Shown in pieces: positions 51,028 to 59,998 of a stretch of DNA of 64,000 bases; position 1 is the stretch's first letter; each line of letters starts with the position of its first letter. The position numbers were made by a program, and so were the translations under genes. The notes under the pieces were generated by a model, which saw only the letters and a list, made by a program, of their open reading frames with translations, had not been told where the DNA came from and did not search any database. Source of the stretch: an uncultured Clostridia bacterium (GTDB lineage Bacteria; Bacillota; Clostridia; Christensenellales; Aristaeellaceae). Location of the stretch: NCBI GenBank assembly GCA_934667105.1, contig CAKULG010000002.1, positions 151,308 through 215,307 of the forward strand. The letters are read 5' to 3'.

Positions 51028-51059
51028 GGCATGGACGACGAAGGCTCGCCGTCCATGCC
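51028..51059 (-). terminator. Hairpin after the oligosaccharide binding-protein gene
   Basis: GGCATGGACG pairs with CGTCCATGCC, ten pairs, followed by TTTCC on the minus strand. It probably reduces readthrough into the regulator gene. Confidence 0.7.
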
Positions 51060-51079
51060 CTCCGGGCTTCAGCCGAGAA

Positions 51080-52687
51080 TTATTTCAGGTTCACCGCATA
51101 GCGGTCGTACGCGCTCTGCTCCACGGCCAGCAGGTCGTTCAGCCCCATCGCCTGGATCGACGCTTGGTAGGAATCCCAATCCGCATCAATGTTCGCTTCA
51201 CCGGTGATGAAAGCCACGCGCATGGTTTGTAGATAGGTGATCAGATCGGTCTTGCACCGGGTCTGCACCTCCGCCTCCTTCTTATTATAGGCGAACACAG
51301 GATAGGTATCCACCATGTGCCCCGTGCGGACCAGCTCCTCGCGGTAGGCGTAATTGGTCAGAATTTCATCCTTCTTCATGGTCTCCAGTTCCTCCTGGCT
51401 GGCCTGGGCGGCGACGGTGTAATACATGCCATGCATCTTGGTCATCAGCTGGGTCACATTCAAATACTGATCGCGGAACACGCCCTCGCTGTCATATTTG
51501 TCTTCCCAGGCGGATTTCTTCACCGCAGGTATCCGGAAGCCGGTTCCAGTGGTAACGTAATCGAAGGTATCCCCCTCGACGCCGCAATTATACATTAGGA
51601 TATATTCGTCCGTAAACAGCGTGTCGATAACCTTGCAAATTTCCTGGGGATACTTGGTATCTGCATTGACAAAAATCTGCGCGCCTGGATTCACCAGCGG
51701 CCCGCCGGGATACGCCACAGGCGTATCCTCAGAGCCTAAGCCGTACATCATGGCCCAAGTGTCATAGGCCTCTGGCGCGTTTTTTCCGCAGGTGCCCGCC
51801 AGCAGGCCGCTCCAATCCGAGAACATGCCCACCCTGTTGCTGATGGCTTTTTCCCGGCGCTCGGAATAAGTCTGAATGAAGCAGGTGTCGTCCATCAGCT
51901 TTTCCGCATACAGGGTACGCATGAATTTCAGGTAGTTCTTGAAGTTTTCGGTGGTCTCATACAGAAATACCTTCCCAGCCTCGTCTACGCCTAGCATCAG
52001 ATCGGTGGCAGTACTATAAACGCCAAAGCCTGCCTGGAGCAGATTCATGACCCTTTGGCCCGCGTAGGTATCAAAAGAAAGGGGGATTTCATCATTGGGA
52101 TCGCCGTTGCCGTTGGCATCCTGCTCCTTAAAGGCTTTCAGTACGGTGTACAATTCCTCCACCGTCTGCGGCACTTCCATATTCACATTTTCCAGCCAGT
52201 CCCGGTTGATATAAACCAGCGCCTGCGTCCGCTGGGCTTCAAACACAGAAAGATTGGCCAGGCTGTAAATCGCGCCGTCCTCCGTGGTGTGATAAGTCCT
52301 GTAATCCGGATATCTCTCCAGGGCGGCCTTGAAATTCGGCATACTATCCAGATACTGGGTTAGGTCCAGCAAATAGCCCTCCTTGCCGTAGAGGTTCATC
52401 GCGGATTTGTCCGCATTTGCCTTAAAGCAGACGTCTGGCAGCTCGTTGCTGGTGATGAGCAGGGTGGGCTTGGTGGGCCAGATGTCGGCGGGGTACAGCT
52501 TCACATCCCACCGGGTGTTGCTCATTTTTTCCAGATACTGCACCGCCAGCGTTTCCGTCCAGCGGCTGTTGGTGGAATCCGGGCCGGATACCGTGATGGT
52601 AACGGGCGCGTCCTCCGCCAGAGAGGGCAGCGCCGCCGCAGACAGCAGCAGCGCCAGCGCGAGGAACAGAGCAGGGAACCGTTTCAT
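51080..52687 (-). CDS. Extracellular substrate-binding protein of an oligosaccharide ABC importer (LplA type)
   Basis: 535 residues. A signal peptide (MKRFPALFLALALLLSAAAL, ending SLA-ED) has no lipobox cysteine. The mature protein shows VQYLEKMSNTRWDVKLYPAD, LPDVCFKANADKS, and SFDTYAGQRVMNLLQAGFG, and GIFSDWSG-type motifs (GMFSDWSGLLAG), as in large family-1 binding proteins for oligosaccharides or sugar acids. It works with the two permeases encoded just upstream. No ATPase gene is present; a shared MsmK/UgpC-type ATPase elsewhere is expected. Confidence 0.9.
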   Translation of the reverse strand: MKRFPALFLALALLLSAAALPSLAEDAPVTITVSGPDSTNSRWTETLAVQYLEKMSNTRWDVKLYPADIWPTKPTLLITSNELPDVCFKANADKSAMNLYGKEGYLLDLTQYLDSMPNFKAALERYPDYRTYHTTEDGAIYSLANLSVFEAQRTQALVYINRDWLENVNMEVPQTVEELYTVLKAFKEQDANGNGDPNDEIPLSFDTYAGQRVMNLLQAGFGVYSTATDLMLGVDEAGKVFLYETTENFKNYLKFMRTLYAEKLMDDTCFIQTYSERREKAISNRVGMFSDWSGLLAGTCGKNAPEAYDTWAMMYGLGSEDTPVAYPGGPLVNPGAQIFVNADTKYPQEICKVIDTLFTDEYILMYNCGVEGDTFDYVTTGTGFRIPAVKKSAWEDKYDSEGVFRDQYLNVTQLMTKMHGMYYTVAAQASQEELETMKKDEILTNYAYREELVRTGHMVDTYPVFAYNKKEAEVQTRCKTDLITYLQTMRVAFITGEANIDADWDSYQASIQAMGLNDLLAVEQSAYDRYAVNLK

Positions 52688-52773
52688 TGAAGAGACACCA
52701 TCCTTTCATAATATCTTCCACTGCCGCCCGTAAAGAGCGCGCAGGTAGAATCGGTTTCTGGCGGCCGCAGCGG

Positions 52774-53694
52774 CTAGCCCTTTACCGCGCCGATCATGAT
52801 TCCCTTGGCGAAGAAGCGCTGCAGGAAGGGATACAGGATCAGCATAGGCGCAGAGGAAACGACGATCAGCACATATTTAAGCATATTGGCGGTGGATGCC
52901 TGCTTGAGCATGGCCTCCATTTCCTCCAAGGAAAAGCCTTCTCCCGAGGTCATGGCGCTTTCCGCCCACTGGCTCTGCAAAAGGATCTCCCGCAGGAACA
53001 CCTGCAGCGGGTATTTATCGCTGTCATTCAGATACACCATGGCGTTAAAATAGCTGTTCCAGTGGCTCACGCCATAATAGAGAGTAAGCACCACGATGAT
53101 AGGCTTGGACAAGGGTAGCACGATATGGCGAAACACCTGCGCGTCGGTGCAGCCGTCGATAAAGCTGGCTTCATGCAGCTCCCACGGAATGGTGTTCGCA
53201 AAAAATGTGCGGGCCACGATCAGGTTATAAGTCGAAACCAGGCCGCTGAGCAGCATATACGTCCGGGTGTTGATAAGGCGCAGCCACCGCATCAGCATAT
53301 AAGAGGGAATCAGCCCGCCGGAAAAATACATCGTCACCAGAAATACGCCCATGATGACGCCGCTTCCCTTTAGATCCCGTCGGGAAAGGGCATAAGCGCA
53401 GGGCAGCGTGACCAGAAGGTTCAGCAGGGTGCCCGCCACGGTGTAAAACAGGGTGTTGCCGTAGCCCGTCCATACGTCGCGATAGCGCAAAATGTATTGG
53501 TACCCCTGCGTGGTGAAGCCCACAGGAAAAAGCACCATCCTGCCGCTATTCACCGCCTCGGGATCGCTCAACGACGCGCTAAGCACAAATAGGAGCGGGT
53601 AAAGCGTGATGATAAACGCCAGAAAAAGAAGAAAACGATTCACCAGAAGAAACGCATTGTCCGCCGCCGTCTTATGAATGCCGCTTTTTTTCAT
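52774..53694 (-). CDS. Carbohydrate ABC transporter permease (LplC/YtcP type)
   Basis: 306 residues with six membrane helices. The ATPase-contact loop is EASFIDGCTDAQVFRHIVLPLSKP (about 187-210, EAA motif), preceded by YMLLSGLVSTYNLIVARTFF. It starts 13 bases after the LplB-type permease gene. Inner-membrane half of an oligosaccharide importer. Confidence 0.92.
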   Translation of the reverse strand: MKKSGIHKTAADNAFLLVNRFLLFLAFIITLYPLLFVLSASLSDPEAVNSGRMVLFPVGFTTQGYQYILRYRDVWTGYGNTLFYTVAGTLLNLLVTLPCAYALSRRDLKGSGVIMGVFLVTMYFSGGLIPSYMLMRWLRLINTRTYMLLSGLVSTYNLIVARTFFANTIPWELHEASFIDGCTDAQVFRHIVLPLSKPIIVVLTLYYGVSHWNSYFNAMVYLNDSDKYPLQVFLREILLQSQWAESAMTSGEGFSLEEMEAMLKQASTANMLKYVLIVVSSAPMLILYPFLQRFFAKGIMIGAVKG

Positions 53695-53707
53695 CGCGCG
53701 TCCCTCC

Positions 53708-54658
53708 TTACCACAGCCCGCTCTGGCCCACCGCGCGAGAAAGCCGGTTGGCGACGATCAAAATCACAGAATTACAAACGGAATTGAAAATGCTGATAGT
53801 GGTGGAGAAGGAAAAATCGCTGCCAGCCGCCAAGCCCACCTTATAAGAATAGGTAGAAATCACCTCTGAGCCCATCATATTCTGCGCGGTTTGCAGGGCG
53901 TACACCTTTTCATAGCCCACGCTGAAAAGCGAACCGCAGCGCAGAATGAACAGAATGACAATCGTGGGAATCAGCACAGGTAAATGAATATACCGAATTT
54001 TCTGCAGAATATTCGCTCCATCAATGCGGCTGGCCTCTACCAGCGATTTATCCACCCCGGACAATGCTGCAGCATAGATAATGGTGCCCCAGCCCGTTTC
54101 CTGCCAGACGCCAGAAAGCACATAAATCCATTTAAACATCCCGGGCTTCGCCATAAAATAGATGGATTCGCCCCCCAGCAGCGTCAGCAGCTGATTCACA
54201 ATACCTGCGTTGGGGCTGAGAAACAGCGTAATCATGCCGCACAACACCACGGTGGAAATAAAATGCGGGGCGTAGGACGCCGTTTGAAAGAGCTTTTTCG
54301 TCCTTTCGCTTTCCATTTCATTCACCATCAGCGCCACAATAATGGGAATTGGAAAACCAACAACCAGAGACAGCACGCTGATTGTAAGCGTGTTTTTCAA
54401 AATAATCGGAAACCAATAGGAGGAAAACAGCCGGGTAAAATTATCAAACCCAATCCAGGGACTGCCAAGAATCCCCTTGCGCACGCTGTAGGATTTAAAG
54501 GCGATGGTAACACCGTACATGGGGCCGTAATGAAACAGAAGAATATACGTCAGCGCCGGAAGAATCATGAAATACAGCTGCGCATGCCGAACCAGATAGC
54601 CGGTTTTCTTCCGTCGCGCTCCCGGCTGCGTCCACCGGGCCTTTATGGACGAATTCAT
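53708..54658 (-). CDS. Carbohydrate ABC transporter permease (LplB type)
   Basis: 316 residues with six membrane helices, start LYFMILPALTYILLFHYGPMYGVTIAF and the EAA loop VEASRIDGANILQKIRYIHLPVLIPTI (about 225-251). The ATG at 54658 follows AGGAGGAG. A dedicated promoter lies upstream (54749-54777), with the shared 25-nt element overlapping its -35 box. First gene of the transporter unit. Confidence 0.92.
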   Translation of the reverse strand: MNSSIKARWTQPGARRKKTGYLVRHAQLYFMILPALTYILLFHYGPMYGVTIAFKSYSVRKGILGSPWIGFDNFTRLFSSYWFPIILKNTLTISVLSLVVGFPIPIIVALMVNEMESERTKKLFQTASYAPHFISTVVLCGMITLFLSPNAGIVNQLLTLLGGESIYFMAKPGMFKWIYVLSGVWQETGWGTIIYAAALSGVDKSLVEASRIDGANILQKIRYIHLPVLIPTIVILFILRCGSLFSVGYEKVYALQTAQNMMGSEVISTYSYKVGLAAGSDFSFSTTISIFNSVCNSVILIVANRLSRAVGQSGLW

Positions 54659-54748
54659 TTTTCTCCTCCTCGTGTTCTCGATGCCTTTAGTAACGTCTGC
54701 GCCACTACAGGGAAGGCCAGGCAAACAGCCCTCGTTTTCGGCAGCTTG

Positions 54749-54793
54749 AGTATATCGCGCAGGCGTTTATGTGTAAAGCGGTCGTTTTTGATC
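54749..54793 (-). promoter_or_regulatory. Promoter and candidate operator of the ABC importer unit
   Basis: Minus strand TTTACA (54777-54772), 17 bases, TATACT (54754-54749). The 25-base element GATCAAAAACGACCGCTTTA plus CACAT (54769-54793) covers the -35 box and is repeated, 21 of 25 bases, upstream of the hydrolase gene at 56994-57018. Confidence 0.7.
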
Positions 54794-54816
54794 ATTTCAA
54801 TCAATATCAAGGAATA

Positions 54817-56928
54817 CTACATCCGCAAAAACAGCAGCGCATCCTTGGCCTTTAGCGTTGTGCGGAGGATTGACGCCGCGTACTGCCCGCCGTGGAGCAG
54901 CTCCTCCCGCGGCGCGGCCTCCCCCAGCCACAGGTTCGCCTCCTGATCGAAGGCAGGGAAAAAGCCGGTAAAGCGGCTGTCCGCGTATACGGTGCAAGAA
55001 GGCGGGGCGTACATCCTGCAGCCTGCGTCCCGGGCCAAAGCGGCAAAATCCGCCGCACGAAAATCCATAGAAACGCTAAGCAGATGGTTTCCTTTTCGTG
55101 CGACGCGGATGTGGCCGTCCGGATAGCGCCGCAGTGCTTCCACTTCCTCTCCCGGCAAAATTTGGAGCGGCGGCAGCTTCACCTCCACGCCATATCCATT
55201 ATTGACGGCATAATCCGCCGCATACGGCGCGACGGCCATGCCGGTCAAATCCCGCACGTTGTCCCAGGCAAAGGCGGGATTCCGAACCCCCGCCGCGTAG
55301 TGCCAAACGCACAGTGCGCCAGGTGCCAGGCGCTGCCGCAGGCATTCGCGCATCGCCCGATCCACGCAGAACGCATTAGCAAATACGAGCATGCGGTATT
55401 TTGACAAATCCATCTCCATTAAATCCCGCAGCCGGTACTGCTCCACCGGCGCACCGCAAAGTAGCAGTTCCGCCGCCATTTCATCGGCAAGCGCCGTATG
55501 ATGCCCGCCCATCATGTTGGGATCCTCGTTTTGGTAATACAGGCTCTCTTCATCCAGGATAAACAGAATTTCGCAGCGGCTTTCCCGTTTCATTGCCCGC
55601 GCCCTGCGGATAAAGCGCAGCAAATCGGGAAACAGCGCCATAGTTTTCTCATCCAGAAACCAATTCCCGCCCAAATCCATCCACCAGAAATTCTGGTTGC
55701 CCCAGGCAAGGTTCTTCGCCGCTTCTCGCCAAAGCACGGTTTTCGTTTCCTCCAGCGTGTTGGGATAATACTCCGCCTTATGCACACGCGCGGCGATATG
55801 CGTTCCGTTATCCAGTTCATCCAGCCACAGCTTTTTGCGCCTCGCCGAGCAGGAAACGCTCTGCGCCCCGCCGGGCTGTCCGGGGCCGGAGCGATAATAC
55901 CCCTTGGGGGAGGAAAGAAAATCCACCGCCTCGCAATCCAGCAGCCGCTGCACCGCCAAATGCCCAATCTGGGCCGGATATGAGGAAAACAAATATCCGT
56001 AAAACGCGCCCACGGGCTTCCTCGTTTTTTCCTTAATCACGCGGGCAAAGCGGCAAATGCTCTCCGCCGTTTCCTCCGAAAGGAAGCGGGCATACAATTC
56101 CGCCTGCGGATTATCCGCCCGGAAATACTCCGATAGATCGCGGGGTGCGCGGCGCCGCCGCTCCACCGCAGGAACCAGGCATACGGGATCGCCCGTATAG
56201 GAAACGCCAAAGGCAGCCGCCGCTTTTTCCGCGTTTCCAAAACGCTTAACGCAATACGCCTCAAAGCGCTCTGCGGCGGCCAACCCAAAATCGCCGAAGC
56301 GCCGGGGAGCCACCCAGCCGCCCCACCAGGCGTTCTCCGCGCACATGCCGAACCCGATCTGGTATCCAATGATCCGCCCGGCGTAGGGACTCTGGGCAAG
56401 GTGCGCAAGTAGCCGTTCCAACGCCCGGGAAGCATCCTCCCGCCATTTTTCGGAGCAAATACTTTGCAGCCCCACGGCGCGCCCTTGATCGTCGTAGTCC
56501 CAAGCCAGGCCGCCAGTGGAAAAAAAGGGCAGCTGCGTTTCCAGCGCCTGGCGAATTCCCGCCGCATCCCGGGATGCAGCCTGGGCCAGATACAGCTCCT
56601 GCGGATAGCGCAGGCACCATTCAATGGGCGCGTTCAGCTTGATGCGAGGCATATACAGAAGCTCCGGCGAAATGCCGCAAATTGCTTCCAGCGTTCGATC
56701 CACCCCGGAATAATCATACCGCTCCACCCCCACCCAACCGCTGTGCAAAACGGTAGTATGTACCCGCACCCCTACCTGCAGAAAGGCCGCGTGCTCCGCC
56801 GCATAGCCGCTCCAGTCATCCTCCTTAAACAGAATTCTTCCATCCTCCCCATAGCGCGTGGGATCTTCCGCCATACCCAGGCGCGACCAGAACATCGGCT
56901 CCTCCAATAAAATGCGCAATTCGTCCAT
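54817..56928 (-). CDS. Putative glycoside hydrolase, GH-A clan, GH42-like
   Basis: 703 residues without a signal peptide. The first half has a TIM-barrel feel: HTTVLHSGWVGVERYDYSGV, then GRIIGYQIGFGMCAENAWWG with Glu198 in the position of the acid/base, and KLWLDELDNGTH with Glu371 as candidate nucleophile. The second half resembles the trimerisation-type and C-terminal domains of GH42 (CEILFILDEESLYYQNEDP; CRQRLAPGALCVWHYAAG-type). It does not carry the standard GH42 motif, so this may be a distinct or new subfamily. Start at 56928 after AAAGGAG. Own promoter and operator upstream; follows no other gene in its unit. Confidence 0.55.
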   Translation of the reverse strand: MDELRILLEEPMFWSRLGMAEDPTRYGEDGRILFKEDDWSGYAAEHAAFLQVGVRVHTTVLHSGWVGVERYDYSGVDRTLEAICGISPELLYMPRIKLNAPIEWCLRYPQELYLAQAASRDAAGIRQALETQLPFFSTGGLAWDYDDQGRAVGLQSICSEKWREDASRALERLLAHLAQSPYAGRIIGYQIGFGMCAENAWWGGWVAPRRFGDFGLAAAERFEAYCVKRFGNAEKAAAAFGVSYTGDPVCLVPAVERRRRAPRDLSEYFRADNPQAELYARFLSEETAESICRFARVIKEKTRKPVGAFYGYLFSSYPAQIGHLAVQRLLDCEAVDFLSSPKGYYRSGPGQPGGAQSVSCSARRKKLWLDELDNGTHIAARVHKAEYYPNTLEETKTVLWREAAKNLAWGNQNFWWMDLGGNWFLDEKTMALFPDLLRFIRRARAMKRESRCEILFILDEESLYYQNEDPNMMGGHHTALADEMAAELLLCGAPVEQYRLRDLMEMDLSKYRMLVFANAFCVDRAMRECLRQRLAPGALCVWHYAAGVRNPAFAWDNVRDLTGMAVAPYAADYAVNNGYGVEVKLPPLQILPGEEVEALRRYPDGHIRVARKGNHLLSVSMDFRAADFAALARDAGCRMYAPPSCTVYADSRFTGFFPAFDQEANLWLGEAAPREELLHGGQYAASILRTTLKAKDALLFLRM

Positions 56929-56972
56929 TCGTCCAGCTCCTTTGCGGCTGTGCGCCGTATTGCTTCGCATCT

Positions 56973-57018
56973 ACTATATAAAACGGGCAGGGCATGTGTA
57001 AAGTGGCAATTTTTGATC
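56973..57018 (-). promoter_or_regulatory. Promoter and candidate operator of the GH42-like gene
   Basis: Minus strand TTTACA (57002-56997), 18 bases, TATAGT (56978-56973). The element at 56994-57018 shares 21 of 25 bases with that of the ABC unit. Apart from this, the 338-base gap 56929-57266 contains only the rplS promoter. Confidence 0.65.
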
Positions 57019-57159
57019 TCCTGGCAGAGGATTACGGATGACCACGCCCGCAAGGAGCCGCCGACTGTATCATCGACGCATTTATTCCATCCGTCAAGGG
57101 CGACTTCCCCTGTGTTTGACGCTTCTACAACCCTGGGCAAAATAATTTTGGTTTAGCCC

Positions 57160-57189
57160 TTGCCAAACGGGAGCAAAATGTGATACAAT
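57160..57189 (+). promoter_or_regulatory. Promoter of rplS
   Basis: TTGCCA at 57160-57165 and TACAAT at 57184-57189, spacing 18. Confidence 0.7.
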
Positions 57190-57266
57190 ATTTCTGTTGT
57201 GATACGGGCGGTCCGCTATGGGGTTTCTCCCATATGAACGTCTATGAGGGAAGGAGGATATGAACC

Positions 57267-57617
57267 ATGAGCGAAATCATCCGTTCTATCGAACAAGCGC
57301 AGCTCCGTACCGATCTGCCCCAGTTCAACATTGGCGACACCCTGCGGGTGTGGGTCAAGGTTGTGGAAGGCAGCCGCGAACGCCTTCAGGCGTTTGAGGG
57401 TACTGTGATCGCAAAGCGCAACGGCTCCAGCCGTGAAACCTTCACGGTGCGCCGCGTTTCCTACGGCATTGGCGTGGAGCGTACGTTCCCGCTGCATTCT
57501 CCCCGCGTCGACCATATCGAGGTCATCCGTCGCGGTAAGGTGCGCCGTGCGAAGCTGTATTATCTGCGTGATCTGCAGGGCAAGGCCGCTAAGATCAAGG
57601 AAGCCGGCCGCCGCTGA
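57267..57617 (+). CDS. rplS: 50S ribosomal protein L19
   Basis: 116 residues, standard length. FNIGDTLRVWVKVVEGSRER near the start, FEGTVIAKRNGSSRETFTVR in the middle and RRAKLYYLRDLQGKAAKIKE at the end. L19 sits at the 30S-50S interface. AGGAGGA precedes the ATG. It is monocistronic here with its own promoter and terminator, not part of an rpsP-rimM-trmD-rplS run. Confidence 0.98.
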   Translation: MSEIIRSIEQAQLRTDLPQFNIGDTLRVWVKVVEGSRERLQAFEGTVIAKRNGSSRETFTVRRVSYGIGVERTFPLHSPRVDHIEVIRRGKVRRAKLYYLRDLQGKAAKIKEAGRR

Positions 57618-57632
57618 GTTCCATGCGAAAAA

Positions 57633-57664
57633 AGTCCGTTTCGGAAACGAAACGGGCTTTTTTG
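57633..57664 (+). terminator. Terminator of rplS
   Basis: GTCCGTTTCG and CGAAACGGGC form a stem around GAAA, then TTTTTT. Confidence 0.9.
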
Positions 57665-57786
57665 TTTGCGGCTGCTTAACCGGCCAATTTTCCGCCGCTT
57701 CAGTTTATTCGCGCGGCTTTCCCGAAGGAGGCGCGGGGGCGGGTATTCCCCGGCTTCCAAGGCCCCTCTCCCCCCGCCCCGCTTAT

Positions 57787-58392
57787 TCACGCCTCATCGT
57801 CAAATTGCCTGTGCGCCACCTGGGCGATCAGCTGGGCGGTTCCCTCCACGCCAAAGCGAGAGGAATCGAGCAGCAAATCCTTATACTCCAGAACGGATTT
57901 TGCCTCGCCGCAGTACCGGCGGTGATAATAAGAGCGGGCCAGATCCATATCGTGCAGCGTTTTCCGGGCGGTCTTTTCATCCATGCCCAGGCGCTCCACG
58001 CAATTTTTGATCCGCTGCTCATAGGGCGCGAACAGATACACCGACAGCCGGTTGGGATGCTCCCGCAGGATGTAATCGCTGCACCGGCCCACAATGATGC
58101 AGGAGCCCTGCTTCACCGCATCTTGAATAATGCTGCATTCAGTGTCGAACACCTCGTCGCTGATGCTGTAGCTGGCCAGGTTCATTTTCTCGCGCCGATG
58201 GCGGAAAAGCGAGGGCTTCGCCCGCTCCTCCACATCGCTGATGAGGGGCAGGCTTTGGCCCATGCGCTGGGCGGCGGCCTCCACAATATCCCGATCCCAG
58301 AATTCCACCTCCAGCAGTTGAGAAAGCCGCTGGGCCACCGTGCGCCCCAGAGCGCCGAATTCCCGGGAAATGGTGATGACATACTGCTTCAT
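57787..58392 (-). CDS. Cytidylate kinase-like family protein (PF13189 type)
   Basis: 201 residues. VITISREFGALGRTVAQRLSQLL holds the degenerate P-loop of this family (REFGALGRT in place of GxxGxGKS), then EFWDRDIVEAAA and IVGRCSDYILREHPNRLSVYLFAP. Members are predicted nucleotide/nucleoside kinases of unknown substrate. Its ATG overlaps the permease stop by 4 bases, so it is the last gene of the amino-acid ABC operon, an association I cannot explain from known biochemistry. Confidence 0.85.
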   Translation of the reverse strand: MKQYVITISREFGALGRTVAQRLSQLLEVEFWDRDIVEAAAQRMGQSLPLISDVEERAKPSLFRHRREKMNLASYSISDEVFDTECSIIQDAVKQGSCIIVGRCSDYILREHPNRLSVYLFAPYEQRIKNCVERLGMDEKTARKTLHDMDLARSYYHRRYCGEAKSVLEYKDLLLDSSRFGVEGTAQLIAQVAHRQFDDEA

Positions 58393-59165
58393 ATTGCGCC
58401 TCCTCTCGCCGCCCGGACGGGCCTGGCCGATTTTTTCTGCATCCGCCGCACGATCAGGGACAGCGAATAGTTAATCACAAAATAAATCGCCGCCGCCAGG
58501 CCGAACAGCACAAACACATCGGATACGTTAATGGTGCCCAGACCGTTATAGCGGTTGGCCGCGCTCATGATCTGCTTGGTGCGGGCCATCAGCTCAATCA
58601 CGGCCACATTCGCCAGATAGGAGGAATCCTTAATGGTGGTAATCATCTGGCTCAGCAGCGTGGGCACCACATGATGAAACGCCTGGGGGAGCACGATATA
58701 GCGCATAATTTGCAGCGTGCTGAAGCCCTGGGCATGGCCCGCCTCAAATTGCCCCTCCGCCACAGAATTCAGCCCGCCGCGAATGATTTCCGCCATAACG
58801 GAGGAGGTGAACAGCACCAGCGCCACCGTGGCCTTGAACAGCAGCTTGCCATCCGCCGAGGAGCTCAGGCCGAACAGCTTGCGATTGAACGCCTTGGGCG
58901 CGGGGCAAAACACCAGGCAGATAAAAATCCACAAAAGCAGCGGCGTGTTGCGGAACACCTCGATATAGATAATCGCAATCCGGCGGAAAATGCGGGCCTT
59001 GCCCTTTACGGCGTAATTCCGCGTCAGCGCCAGGATGGAGCCCAGCGCCACCCCCAGCGCCACCGCCACCAGGGAAATCATCAGCGTGAACACCACGCCC
59101 CGCAGCAGATATTGCATCAGGGCGGGATTTTTCAGCATCCTCAGGCTGGCCTGCCACTCGCTCAT
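58389..59165 (-). CDS. Amino acid ABC transporter permease (second)
   Basis: 258 residues of the HisMQ/GlnP type with about five membrane helices and the EAA loop FEAGHAQGFSTLQIMRYIVLPQAF (about 140-163). It begins inside the previous permease gene with a 4-base overlap and forms a heterodimer with it. Confidence 0.92.
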   Translation of the reverse strand: MSEWQASLRMLKNPALMQYLLRGVVFTLMISLVAVALGVALGSILALTRNYAVKGKARIFRRIAIIYIEVFRNTPLLLWIFICLVFCPAPKAFNRKLFGLSSSADGKLLFKATVALVLFTSSVMAEIIRGGLNSVAEGQFEAGHAQGFSTLQIMRYIVLPQAFHHVVPTLLSQMITTIKDSSYLANVAVIELMARTKQIMSAANRYNGLGTINVSDVFVLFGLAAAIYFVINYSLSLIVRRMQKKSARPVRAARGGAI

Positions 59166-59887
59166 AAATCCATCGCCTTCCTTTCATCGCTGACGCGCAC
59201 TGCGGCGCGCCGGTCCCGCAGCTTCAGCCGCTGCTCCCAGCGCCCGGCCAGGCGGGAAAGGGGGAAGCAAATCAGGAAAAACAGCACGCCGCACACCAGA
59301 TAGGCCGGGCCGTAGGCGCCGCCCGTGGACGCGCCGGTGACGAAGGAATAGGTGAGCGAAATCAGATCGGAACCGCCGATGATATACAGGCAGGAGGTGT
59401 TTTTCACCAGGTTCACCACCTGGTTCACCATGGGCGGCAGGATGATCTTCACGCTCTGGGGCAGGATGATATAACCCATCTGTTCCAGATAGGTAAAGCC
59501 CTGGGCCTGGGCGGCCTCGAATTGGCCCCGGGGAATGGCTTCAATGCCCGCACGGAAAACCTCCGCCATATACGCGCCGTGATAAATGCCCAAGGCCGCC
59601 ACGCCTGCGGGCAAAATGCCGATGCTGTTGCCGGAAAAGGCCAGAATATAATATAGGAAACAGATTTGCAGCACCACGGGGGTGTTCTGGATAAATTCCA
59701 CATACACCCGCGCCAGCGCCCGAAGCGCCTTGATCCGCCCCGTGGCGCACAGGCCGAAGATCATGCCCAGCGCCAACGCCAGCAGCACCGCCAGCGCCGC
59801 CGTCAGCACCGTATTGCCCAGGCCCAGCAGGAAGGTATCGCGGTACGTCCACACATTTTTCCATGCGTCGGCAGCAAAAAGCGACAT
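59162..59887 (-). CDS. Amino acid ABC transporter permease (first)
   Basis: 241 residues. LALGMIFGLCATGRIKALRA, YVEFIQNTPVVLQICFLYY (the usual RNTP-like block) and FEAAQAQGFTYLEQMGYIILPQS (EAA loop). The ATG at 59887 follows GGGGGAG. A strong stem-loop separates it from the binding-protein gene upstream. Confidence 0.92.
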   Translation of the reverse strand: MSLFAADAWKNVWTYRDTFLLGLGNTVLTAALAVLLALALGMIFGLCATGRIKALRALARVYVEFIQNTPVVLQICFLYYILAFSGNSIGILPAGVAALGIYHGAYMAEVFRAGIEAIPRGQFEAAQAQGFTYLEQMGYIILPQSVKIILPPMVNQVVNLVKNTSCLYIIGGSDLISLTYSFVTGASTGGAYGPAYLVCGVLFFLICFPLSRLAGRWEQRLKLRDRRAAVRVSDERKAMDL

Positions 59888-59943
59888 GCCTCCACTCCCC
59901 CTTGTCCCTTGGAAGATTCCTTGCTTCAAAAATGTCGCTATGG

Positions 59944-59989
59944 CAAAAAAACAGAGCGCAGGAAGCGCCCGGAAGCCGCCTCCTGCGCC
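59944..59989 (-). terminator. Intercistronic hairpin with T tract after the amino acid binding-protein gene
   Basis: GCGCAGGA (59988-59981 read on the minus strand) pairs with TCCTGCGC (59963-59956), followed by TTTTTTT. It should stop part of the transcripts, leaving more binding protein than permease. Confidence 0.75.
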
Positions 59990-59998
59990 AAAGGAAAT

